From contig CACVBU010000600.1 in assembly GCA_902728285.1 (NCBI GenBank), positions 2,431,101-2,495,100 on the forward strand: a DNA stretch of 64,000 bases. Reading direction: 5' to 3'. Shown here in pieces: positions 33,701 through 43,800 of the stretch (positions are counted from its first letter, which is position 1; each line of letters starts with the position of its first letter). The translations under genes and the position numbers were made by a program. The notes beneath the pieces were generated by a model. It saw only the letters and a program-made list of their open reading frames with translations. It was not told where the DNA came from and made no database searches. Source of the DNA: Clytia hemisphaerica. Taxonomy: Eukaryota; Cnidaria; Hydrozoa; Leptothecata; Clytiidae.

Positions 33701-36700
33701 GGATTTTGCTTAAAAAAACAATCATAACTTTTGACACCTCTTTTTAGAAAAATTTTCCGCAAAATTTAAAATAGTTCAATTCTTTGCGGAAAGTTTGAAA
33801 AAAGTTCGAAACAAAAAGGTTAATTACCCATTAAAACTTAGCACTTTTTATAAAAGAAGGTGATGCAACATATTATTAACGTCTTTTTAAAGTTCATAAC
33901 GTCATTTTTGCAATTAAGTTCTTAATTACTCTTAAGGGGTTTGATTAAAAAGAAGTTTATAAAGGCAATTCTTTGTTAAAAGTGTTAAAGAATCTAAAAC
34001 ATAACGTTTATGTTCAGATACTAAAATCAATTTTCTGACTATGGTCAGAGCCCTTAAAGAGGTCAAAGTCAATGATTTATTCGTATTAGGCTGACGTTGT
34101 CATTATTTACTTCCATTGGGATGTTGAATACGCTACACTCCCAGAACGTATGACTGAATTCTATGACGTCATTGAAAACATACACGAATATGTTGACGTC
34201 ATCATTGGCTCACATGCCCACGTGACTCAGCCTCATTTCTATTACAAAGATGTTTTGGTTGCACCTCAAATGGGAAATTTCTTATTCCCTATGCACTTGT
34301 CAAGCTTTTTTGTAAGTAGACAGCGTCAGTTTTTTCATTGTAAAAAAGGCCTTGGCAATTTTTGTGGAATCCTAAATTACTTTTAGCTTTAAAAAAAAAG
34401 GCAAAAAACTTCAGAATAACTTAGTCTTGGTACTTGGCAACATGTTGAAGATATGTCTGAGCTAAAAGACCATGACCTTTGATATCTTAATTGTCTTTTA
34501 TAGGATTAGAATATATAGCATCCGGGGGGGGGGCACTCGATTCAAAAACGACCATACGTGCGGCACAAAATTTGGCCTTTGAAATCAGTGCAGAGAGAGT
34601 TTGAGGAAAATTTGAGCAAATTTGAGCAAAAAACGACCCTTACGGTACACCTTCTTGAAAAATATGGTTAGATTTTCGAAATTTTACACCCTTAGAGTGC
34701 AATTTTCTCATCTTTGCTGATTTCGACCCTTACAGTGCACCTTTGGGAAGCTTGGAAAACTTATCCTTAAGGACCGCACATATGACACCACCCCCCCCCC
34801 CCCGGGATAACTTTACTTATGATTTTACTTTCATATATATTTTCAGCTATTTGACAGAAACGACATGCAAAATGATCCTGATTTAAAAGCTTATGAAGAT
34901 TGGTGGTATTTGTACACGAAACTATTCAAAAATCCTTCTGCACATGCTCTGCTCTACAAACTGGTTTTTGATAAGTAAGCTTTCTGTATTCTCCAAGTTG
35001 GCGTTTAAGCCCATGTTCGCACGTGACTGTTTCATTTCGCTCCACAACGAAATGAAGCCATTCTATTGGTTACATTCAAGTGTTACGTCACTTCTAATCA
35101 ATAGAATGGCTTCATTTCGTTTCGGAGCGAAACGGAACCGTCACGTGCGAAAATGGTCTAAAACGACCAAATAACGGCGTCTTTGTAACTTCTACATAAC
35201 GTGTCGAATAAAAGGTTGAGGGACGTTGTGTGTATATGTAGTTCTTGTTGTCGTTTTACGTTGCTTAGGTACACTGTAAAAAATAATTTTCTAAAAAGTA
35301 GATAAAAATTCTTAATACTAGATAAATTATCCCGCTTTCAAGATAAATTTTCTATTCCGATGGGTAAGAAATTTTATCTTGATTTGAGATGGCATAGATT
35401 TTTTATCTAGAAGAATTTTCTTGTTTTAAGATTAAAACCAAGTGCACATTTCAACCTAAATTATCTTGTTTTAAGATGATATTTTTCTCAAAACAGGATA
35501 ATATCATTAGATATTTTTTCTTGTCATATCTTGTTTTTAGATATTTTCACAATAGAGATCTTTCTTAATTTAAGTTGTTGTATATGGGAATTACCCAGTT
35601 GACACATTGTAAAGACAGAAATGGGTACCGACAGAAATGCGTGGTTTTCATTAAAATTGAGTCTGTATAATTTGAACCAAAAGGCTGGTGTTTCATCTTT
35701 TCTCCGTGATTAAAATGCCGCAAAAATCTCAAGCTCGACAGACCAACAATGCATCCATGGACGAATTTGAGATCTTTGGATCCTATCATCAACAAAAATA
35801 AAGTAGGCCTGTTGAAAGCCTTTCATATATACATCTTTAAGAGTAATAACAATTAACGAAAGTATTAACATGTATACACCTTTATTTATCTGTACGCAAA
35901 AATTCCATTCAAAAACAATTCCAAGTTAAAATCCTTAGTGTATGCGAGACTTTGCTCGATGAAGGGATGGTTAAATTTAAGGTACAATAGAACTACAAAA
36001 AAGAAACCCAATGATATGGTCATTCGATTGCACTGAAAAAAAGTTTGAAAAGTACGAAAACGAACTGTATAAATTATTAGCAAAAATAAGCTCTACAAAA
36101 GTTCTAAAAAACTCGATAGTAGTTATAAAAATAAACCACAAAATGAAATACACCCCTGTCTCACAACCCCGGTGGAACTTTTTTCCTCATTGGGGATAAG
36201 AATTTCAGTGCGAATAGTTTATTTCGAATAGGGAAGGAATCAAAGTTAATTTCCCAGTAGTGGGACTGAAATTTCAGGTTTTTTTCCTACCGGGACGAAA
36301 TTTTTGTCAAATTTTTCAGTTGGGCGGGGGTCCCAGCGGCTCTGTGAGATAGAGGTGTCGAAATCGCTGGGTAGAAATTCTGAAGTCTTTTACTGCATTA
36401 TTAAAGCTTTCGTAATGAGAATCTTTACAACAAGTGTCTTTGAAGACGATCCGGTGCTAGATTGTCATGCATGCAGGTAATCAGCTCTGTCTGTTGGATA
36501 GTATTCGTGGAGCAAGTAAAACAAAACCATTAAACATAAGAAACCGAGTGGAAGCGGCTCCACCGTCAAAATCTTGCTACCGCACACGATAAACGATTTT
36601 CATGTCCTAACTTCTACCATTAGTCTTGGCATCTCAGGCAAACAGTTCTTTCTTTCTTGCGTTCGGTTGATCAGTCTCCTGTAGAAAAGGAAATTAGAAT

Positions 36701-39700
36701 ATATTAGACTTCACAAGCCAACATAGCTCAAAGATGAGTAAGTGCTTCTTTCCACCTACGCTTGCTAAATGACTCTGAAGAGATTTTGTACTTGGAGTGA
36801 CGAAGACGCAAATATTGAAGGTGCTGGGTAAACAATTCAGAAGTTTTCTTACCTTTTGAAAACGACTTGTAGAGATGTAGACAAGTAGATGACGTTTCCC
36901 TTCAGGGTTTGCACTTCATTTTTCCTGAAAAAAAATACAAAGAGCTTTGATTTCAATATAAATGGCTTGTACCAGAAAAAGTCCAAAATAGTATTCAAGG
37001 TTTTTACGCAGAAGCAAACGAGCTACTCCATAAAGGTAGCCCGGTAGTCTGCACAATTAAGGTAGCACATGACTACAAATTGTTTCTGCACTGACTTGCC
37101 AATGTTACTGTTATCTTTCTAAGGTTTTGTAGAAGCAAACGGGCCGCTCCATTAAGGTAGCCCGGTAGTCTGCACAATTTAGGTAGCACATGACTACAAA
37201 TTGTTTCCACACTGACTTGCCAATGTTACTGTTATCTTTCTAAGGTTTTGTAGAAACAAACGGGCCGCTCCATTAAGGTAGCCCGGTAGTCTGCACAATT
37301 TAGGTAGCACATGACTACAAATTGTTTCCACACTGACTTGCCAATGTTACAGTAATTTTTCTAAGGTTTTGTAGAAGCAAACAGGCCGCTCCGTTAATGT
37401 AGCCCGGTAGTCTGCACAATTTAGGTAGCACATGACTACAAATTGTTTCCGCACTAACTTGCCAATGTTACAGTAATTTTTCTAAGGTTTTGTAGAAACA
37501 AACAGGCCGCTCCATTAAGGTAGCCCGGTAGTCTGCACAATTTAGGTAGCACATGACTACAAATTGTTTCTGCACTAGCTTGCCAATGTTACAGTAATCT
37601 TTTTAAGGTTTTGTAGAAACAAACAGGCCGCTCCATTAAGGTAGCCCGGTAGTCTGCACAATTTAGGTAGCACATGACTACAAATTGTTTCTGCACTGAC
37701 TTGCCAATGTTACTGTTATCTTTCTAAGGTTTTGTAGAAACAAACGGGCCGCTCCGTTAAGGTAGCCCGGTAGTCTGCACAATTTAGGTAGCACATGACT
37801 ACAAATTGTTTCTGCACTAGCTTGCCAATGTTACAGTAATCTTTTTAAGGTTTTGTAGAAACAAACAGGCCGCTCCATTAAGGTAGCCCGGTAGTCTGCA
37901 CAATTTAGGTAGCACATGACTACAAATTGTTTCTGCACTGACTTGCCAATGTTACTGTTATCTTTCTAAGGTTTTGTAGAAACAAACGGGCCGCTCCGTT
38001 AAGGTAGTCCGGTAGTCTGCACAATTTAGGTAGTACATGACTACAAATTGTAATTGCTGCCACGCATTTATGCTTGCCTATACGAAGTGTCTCATTCAAG
38101 AATATTGATATCGTTACGAATCTTGCTAGAATATATCCCTTATACTCTTGTGATCATTAAGTGAAACAGGCTCAAACCATATTTGTAAGATTGTAGGTAG
38201 GTAGGTAGGTTCAGTAAAGTTAACATATAAAAAAAGATACTTATCTTATAATCGCGTCTTGTCTTTGCTCTTCTCCCCTCAAAAAGAATCTCTTCATCAT
38301 ACATACAAAACTTCTCACAAAAAAAACTTCAAAAAAATGTTAAAACCTTCGTAGTGAAATTTTTCATTCAATAAACTATTCTTTTGATTAAAAACAAAAG
38401 AAGTTTTCATGCTTTAGTAAATACGATGGCCCCGAGGTTTCTCCACTTCTAAAAAAAGTTCTGAAAGTTTCAAGAAGAGAAGTAAAAATTTAAAGAAGGG
38501 AAGTAAATATTTCGAGAAGGGAAGTAAAAATTTTAAAAAGGCAAGTAAAATGTCTTTAAGTATCGAAATTGTGATTAAATTTCTACATTGGCGAGCTGCC
38601 AAAATGGTTTTAACCCTTTTTAAATTGTTTAAAGCACAAGACAACGTCTAAAACACGTGATCCTACAACAAAGATTATATAAATATAAGTACTCTCCCAA
38701 AGTGTTTTTATAATTTATGAAAAGCTTTATAACTTTTGCTTAAGGGATAGCTTTAAACGTTTAATCACACTAATCAACATAATTGCCATTACAAACATCC
38801 TCTGGAGTCTGGTAAGGGGTCTCTTTGTAATAACAATAAACTTTCTACGTCTGGGGTTGTAATCAAAACCACGTGGTATTTTTGTCATTTTTTACTTCTC
38901 TTCTTCATTTTTCAAAGCTTGAAAGAGAAGTAAAAAAATCAAGAAGAAAAGTAAAATTTTCAGTGAAGTAATACAAAAAAATTACTTCTCTTCTTAAAAT
39001 TTTTACTTCCCTTCTTCATTTTTTACTTCTCTTCTTGAATTGTCTTTTTCTAGAAGTGGAGAAACCTCGGGGCCATCGTAAGTAAATCCTTTTATTTCGC
39101 TTCGCGCACTTTCTCTATAGCTCTAGATATTTTATCTGACCGCCCTAGAATATAAGAAATTTTATCTAATTTTAAGATAACGTACACTTATTTCAAAACT
39201 CGAAAATTTTAATCTTAATTTAAGAAATGAGTTCTTAAAATCAGTTAAGTTTTCTTAAATTGAGATGACTATCTAGCTTAAGAAAATTATTTTTTACAGT
39301 GTAGCATTTAACATATTTTTATTTTTTTGTCGTTGGATAGTTCACTTTTTTGAGTGAGAATTTCTTTTCTTTCCCAGAAATTAACGTAGAAATGCTTAAA
39401 AACTGTTTTTTAGACGAGTAAAGTTTTGAATTGATTGGTCTTTCCAGGAATGGACTTGTTCCAGAATCCAGTCAATACATGGAGACAATCATTGACGTGT
39501 CCGAAAGACATTGTTTATATGTCCGTCCGAAAATACTGAAAGGAGACCCATGGAAAACCATTTGTAGTAACGATGATTATAATTGTATGGGAACGACGCG
39601 TTGTAACCATTTTGAGTGCACCTTGAAAGATGGCAAAGTCATTAAATATAAAAATAAATTATTGAATGCTTTACGTAGCAATGACTTGAATCGTTGCAGA

Positions 39701-39718
39701 GATAAAATAGAACTTTGA
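30725..39718 (+). CDS. CapA/PgsA-like (PGA_cap) secreted protein, tandem copy 2
   Basis: Six exons: 30725-31056, 31517-31646, 31999-32157, 34090-34311, 34847-34974 and 39448-39718. They keep frame and give 413 aa. Exons 2-5 have exactly the same lengths as in the upstream paralog (130, 159, 222, 128 nt). The signal peptide (MLFFIFLRLSIICSC...) differs from copy 1. All CapA-family elements are kept: GGDVSFSG, VNLETP, ANNHIFD, FHWDVEY, GSHAHV and GNFLFP. The C-terminal exon is longer by six codons and has an extra Cys. The copy looks functional. Introns are swollen by at least seven transposons, including a 4-kb element in intron 5. The enzymatic role in animals is not established by the sequence; surface or extracellular poly-gamma-glutamate chemistry is inferred from the bacterial family. 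Confidence 0.9.
31152..31438. mobile_element. MITE, TCTCACAGACCCA family
   Basis: Left arm ACACCCACATTTCACAAACC and right arm CCGGTTCTGTGAGAAA. In intron 1 of CapA-like copy 2. Confidence 0.65.
32171..32464. mobile_element. MITE, TCTCACAGACCCA family
   Basis: Left ACACCCCTTCTCACAGACCC and right CGCGTCTGTGAGAAGGG. It starts about 14 bp after the exon-3 donor of CapA-like copy 2. It is one of the best-preserved copies. Confidence 0.75.
32604..32829. mobile_element. MITE, ACCTTTATATATCCCT ends
   Basis: Inverted arms ACCTTTATATATCCCTGGAC / GTCTAGGGATATATAAAGGT continue through GGAGTTTTTTTTGAAATTGG. In intron 3 of CapA-like copy 2. Confidence 0.8.
32977..33338. mobile_element. TTAA-flanked MITE, TGGGATAAATT ends
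   Basis: Inverted ends TGGGATAAATTCTCGCGGGG / CCCCGCGAAAATTTATCCCA lie directly between TTAA (32973-32976) and TTAA (33339-33342). The piggyBac superfamily duplicates TTAA. The interior has further 'TTCGCGG' and 'GGGGATTAA' words. Confidence 0.8.
33343..34053. mobile_element. TTAA-flanked MITE, GGGCTCTGACCATAGT ends
   Basis: Perfect 16-bp ends GGGCTCTGACCATAGT / ACTATGGTCAGAGCCC between TTAA (33339-33342, shared with the previous element) and TTAA (34054-34057). Piggybac-like by target duplication. An open frame of 66 codons inside (33377-33577, Glu/Phe-rich) is not recognised. Confidence 0.8.
34522..34806. mobile_element. G-run-ended MITE with CCCTTACAGTGCA words
   Basis: The left end is CCGGGGGGGGGGCACTCG and the right end is a C-run closing CCCGG. 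Subterminal ACGACCATACGTGCGGC matches GGACCGCACATATG near the other end. The interior repeats 'CCCTTACRGTRCACC'. In intron 4 of CapA-like copy 2. Confidence 0.7.
35012..35154. mobile_element. Palindromic MITE, GTTCGCACGTGA family, copy 2
   Basis: Arms ATGTTCGCACGTGACTGTTT and AACCGTCACGTGCGAAAAT enclose CCATTCTATTGG / CAATAGAATGG. Same family as 10593-10734. Intron 5 of CapA-like copy 2. Confidence 0.75.
36149..36358. mobile_element. MITE, TCTCACAGACCCA family, nested
   Basis: Ends TACACCCCTGTCTCACAACC and GCTCTGTGAGATAGAGGTGT, inside the compound element at 35272-39301. Confidence 0.7.
37010..38050 (+). repeat. 121-bp tandem array, nine units
   Basis: Unit starts at 37010, 37131, 37252, 37373, 37494, 37615, 37736, 37857 and 37978, each exactly 121 bp apart; the last unit is partial. 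Each unit contains GGTAGCCCGGTAGTCTGCAC. Later units alternate two variants, giving a 242-bp higher-order repeat. A GTAG microsatellite follows near 38194-38210. Confidence 0.95.
38423..39079. mobile_element. Nested hAT-like MITE, ACGATGGCCCCGAGG ends
   Basis: Inverted ends ACGATGGCCCCGAGGTTTCT and its complement, continuing as arrays of 'AGAAGGGAAGTAAA' on the left and 'TTTACTTCCCTTCTT' on the right. Flanked by TAGTAAAT (38415-38422) and AAGTAAAT (39080-39087), a 7-of-8 match. Confidence 0.75.
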
Positions 39719-40828
39719 AACATTGATGGATGGATGGTAGTAATGTTTATTAATTCGTTATAAGTGTTAGCTTTATCTGGAACCTCCGAATTAGACCATT
39801 ATTTTGAGAAAGTTCCGACCCACTTCAGGCCAGCCCGGGGTCCACTTAAAGCTTTTCAATGGACTGGATGGCGCGATTAAGTGGCCCTTCTGACTGAACT
39901 TTGCTTTCTGATGATTTTGACGGCGCTGAGTCCAGTGAAGTAGACTAGAGGATATCACCATCGTGAATTTTTTTACTTTTGTTTTCAAAATTATAAGAAA
40001 ACAAAACAATAAAATGTATTCTATAACCCCATCAAAGTTTATTAAGCAATAATAAAGACATAAAAATACCTCCAGAATTTGAAAAAATAGTCAATAGCTC
40101 ACTGTTCTGTTTGTTCTTCTCCAAAAAGGAGCTGGATCTAGTGGCATAGAATTGCTACCACCTCAAGCAAAGCCGAAAAATGGAGCCTGTCAAATTACAC
40201 CGGGTAATTTATTAGCGCTATCCCCTCTATCAAAAAGCAATAAGTGGCCTCAGGGCTAGGTATATGGCAGTTGTCAATTTTGAGCTTTTGCATAGGCAGA
40301 CTGCAAAACTGTCCACCAGATTCTTGTTGTTTTTGGAAATTAATAATGGGGTGAAACCATGGCGAACGCCATGGGTGAAACAATATTTTTATTTGAAAAA
40401 AAGGTATTGTTAATTTGTTATTCATTGTTGTTTCTCATTCTCATTTTTTTTTAATTTTGTATTTTTTTTTTTCAAAATGGTGACCTCTCGTAAATTGCTC
40501 CTAGTCTGCTTCACTTGGACACAGTGTTATCTATGTTCATCAAAAAGCAAATTTCAGCCAAGACTCTTCAGGCCAATTTTTTATTGCTCCGTTGTTTTTA
40601 AGTCTTTCCACATTTTAAGACTGTGCAGCTAAGCCATGATAACTAAAAAGACTTTATGGTAAAAAAAAGGCGTAATCTGGTGTTTGAAAAATTCATTTTC
40701 GATTCAAGGTCCATCGAAGGGCTCTTGTTTCTTGATGCTTGCACCTTAGAAATAGTTACGTGTAATTTTTGTCACTAATTATAAAAAACGTTTTATAAAT
40801 ATTCAGGCAACGTAGCGGGTCAGCTAGG
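39719..40828. other. Gene-free stretch downstream of CapA-like copy 2
   Basis: AATAAA words near 40007 and 40050 are possible poly(A) signals for copy 2. No exon is recognised. Confidence 0.4.
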
Positions 40829-41048
40829 TACACGTCGTTTGATAAGAAGAAAACATATAAGAACATAAGGCTTCGATGGCCAAAATGTTAAGAACAAGTT
40901 AAGAACATTTTAAGGCTTTGTGGTCTCAAAACACCCTTTTTCTTCTAAAGGAAAATAGCCAAAAATACTCACAAAATGGTCAAAATAGGAAGTTAAGAAC
41001 ATCCGAAGGCTTCAAAAATTTTGGACGTTCTTATAAAAAAAACGTGTA
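40829..41048. mobile_element. MITE, TACACGTTTTTTATAAGAAC family
   Basis: Left TACACGTCGTTTGATAAGAA and right GTTCTTATAAAAAAAACGTGTA. The interior carries the family words GGCTTCGATGGCCAAAATGT and ACTCACAAAATGGT. Confidence 0.75.
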
Positions 41049-41959
41049 CAGGATATGAGTAAGATGATCAAAAGGGAAAAAAAGCTGTAATTCTAAATAT
41101 TTGTCCTTAGATTTTAAATTATCCTCAAATTTTAAAAATTTATTATAAATTATTCTTTTTAAAGACTCTAAACAAATTTATATTCTATTTCGTCTGTTAG
41201 TGTATTTTCTACAAAGAACTTCTTTTGGCTGAATGAATATTCAGCACGTCTTCACATAGAGCGTGACGTAGATCAGACTATTGATATAAAATAATGCTGA
41301 TCTGATCTCTGATTTATCATTCGTCGATTTAAAGCAAGTATACTACTCCAAATCTTTTTCTCCATTTTCTAATTAGTTATTATCTGTGAATGTCAATCAC
41401 GATATCATATAAATTCAAGTCCAAATGGCTGATCATAGATTAACGAGCAGCTTTCAAGATTTTGTCATCTCCTAATTAAAAAAAAAAATTGATTGAATCT
41501 CTGTATTCTGATCATATTCCTTAGAATCATTTACTTCTAGATGTTTAATGTCTGTAAATAAGCAAGGTTTTTGTTTCCTGGATCCTTCTTTCTAGGTGTT
41601 TATTGCTTGAAACTATCTGCGTCATGCGTTGGGTTCATGAACGTGACATCTGTTTTTCCATATTTTCCACGATTCCATATTTTTTCTTAATATGCACATA
41701 AAGTCGTGCAACTTCCTTTGAACCTCCCACAAAAAGATTTTGTGTCGCCATTTTTCGTGTCATCGAGGATTCAGAAATTTCAAATCGATCTCAGCAAGTG
41801 CCAGAACAAATTTTCCTTAGCACCACACACGTGCAGTCATTGCCAATTGCCAAGCTTCATCACACTGTGCTTCTTAAAGAGATGGCATCTTGTTCTTGCA
41901 AACTGCCTCAGCAACAAAATAACATCCTCAATCTTAACCAACAAAGTAGCCAAAGCCCC

Positions 41960-42695
41960 TCAAACTACAGATATGAACATCGGATCTGCTTCACCAGTTT
42001 CCTCCATTAATAAAATCGGTTTATTCTGATCATCGTATAAACATGTTGCAGAACCATTGAATGTCTTCTGCAATGGTATGAAACCTTTTCCATTGAGGGT
42101 GACTTTCTTTGTCTTTGAAGGGTCTATAGGACGATATACATCAATCTTAGTCGTCTTTTTAGGATCGATGGTTATGATTTTATCTTTTGATGTAGTTTTT
42201 TTCGTTGTTGTTGTTGTTGATTTACACCAATAACCTAAAATCAAAGTAAAAGGTTTGCTATGATGAAATATTCATTGTCATTGTAAGGCAAAACAGTTTT
42301 GAATGGATGGTGATTCTGACTTAAACGAATCACAACCAAGTTCAAATGTGCAAATCAGAAGAGAGTATGTGAATCTATCACATCTATCTATATGTATTGG
42401 CGACTCCTGACATATTTATTCATGGTATGCACCACTGCATGTCTAATGTCTTCTGACATTACATCACGGACCAAATAGCTGATTGGTTGTTAGAGACGAC
42501 TGATTTTGAATTACTAAAAGGGAAAGTAATTTCTGACTTCCATCTCTGGGAATTATCTGTAACTGTAAATAATTTAAAATCAGAAGAAAACGTTTTACCT
42601 CTTTCATGCAATGCGTTCAAGATGAAAAATATGAGGACCAAAGATAGAAATGTGCCACATGTGCATATCACCATCATCACATATGCTGGATACAT
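41960..42695 (-). CDS. Small signal-anchor or secreted Thr/Lys-rich protein, two exons
   Basis: Exons 42695-42599 and 42234-41960 on the minus strand join in frame (G|GT codon, GT/AG intron) and give about 123 aa. Exon 1 supplies a strongly hydrophobic N terminus (TCGTFLSLVLIFFILNAL, about aa 12-29), either an uncleaved signal anchor or a signal peptide. Exon 2 begins YWCKSTTTTTKKTTSKDK, a Thr/Lys-rich linker, followed by a less repetitive part with one Cys, NGSATCLYDDQNKP. The family is not recognised. The splice phase agreement and clean terminal stop are the support; overlapping plus-strand frames are treated as shadows. Confidence 0.55.
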
Positions 42696-43704
42696 TGTGC
42701 TTTCTTAACCAATCAGATTTCAACAATAAGCATTACCAGCCAATCAGTAATGACCAATAGTCTTGGAATTTGCTTTTTGTTTTATTGTACTGTAAAACAT
42801 AAAAGGATGGAATTAATAATCTTTGCGCTCACGAGTAGAATCACAACCATTATAATGATTTTTCATCAATCAAAATTTATAAATACATACTGATAATTAA
42901 TTTATCTAAAAAAGACACACTTAAAGATTAATTGAAAATGCGCTGATTAGCAAAGGTAGTGTTTTGTACAGGACATTCAAAATACCAGACGAATACACTC
43001 AACGTCTATATACGATTGTTAAGATGTTACTAAGGAACAATTAAGGATTTAAAAAACAATAGGTTATTCTGAGACTTTAAAGGCGGAGTTCATGGATATA
43101 AAAATGACGTCAATTTGTAGACTTCCTTGAATAAGCCTTGGCTGTTGGGAGTCTTCCAAGCCTCGAGCCTTGGTTAATTTGAACAGTTGATTGAAAAGAG
43201 CTGTTTGGAAATCCTAGAATTTTGTCTGATATGCTGATGAAAAAGTATTAAGTAAAACCCCTAGATTCTCATGTTACCAGCAAGTATTGAAAAGACACTT
43301 GAATATTCAACTTAAATAAAAGATACATACAGTACAGACTGCCTGAGACTAAACTATATCACTCTGTTAAGTCCTCCCAGAGACCTTATCAAGCAATTCT
43401 GTAGAACATGCTGTTTTCAATCCCATACGAGTATAATCAATAGTTAATTAATATCCAAAGATTATAGCTTTCATGATTGATTATGTTTGTATGGATTTCT
43501 ATCGATTATTCTTCGATTATCAGAGTCGATTAGCAATCGATTGCTCCGTCTAATTCACCTCTTCTACTCCCCGCATCCCTCCATCTTCTTTAGAATAACA
43601 CAAAGAACAAAAACTACTTCAAATCAATAACCCATATCTCTATCTATCGCTAGCAGTAATGAAAATTCAATCTAATCCATGAAATCTAACTCATCGCATC
43701 AAGT

Positions 43705-43800
43705 CTTTCATATATCCGAAAAAGCTAATTAAAATTCAGAAACAATGCCTGTTAAGCTAAAAGTCAAAAACATTCAAACCAAAAAAAGAAATATCACCAA
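43705..43800. repeat. Block shared with 12465-12560
   Basis: Same words, GAAAAAGCTAATTAAAATTC and CATTCAAACCAA, about 1 kb upstream of the small minus-strand gene at 41960-42695. Both copies are in the same orientation. Confidence 0.6.

Larger units (their letters stand above)
35272..39301. mobile_element. Compound 4-kb element with CACTGTAAAAAATAATTTTC ends
   Basis: The terminal inverted repeat CACTGTAAAAAATAATTTTC is flanked by TA on both sides (35270-35271 and 39302-39303), as in Tc1/mariner-type insertions. Both terminal ~200 bp are rich in 'AAGATAATTT/TTTTATCT' words in inverted arrangement. The interior carries a nested MITE, a nine-unit 121-bp satellite and a second nested MITE. No transposase is visible. 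It occupies nearly all of intron 5 of CapA-like copy 2. Confidence 0.7.

Noticed and set aside
37010-38050. CRISPR array
   Set aside because: Regular spacing comes from whole 121-bp units that repeat throughout; there are no unique spacers, and the host is a eukaryote.
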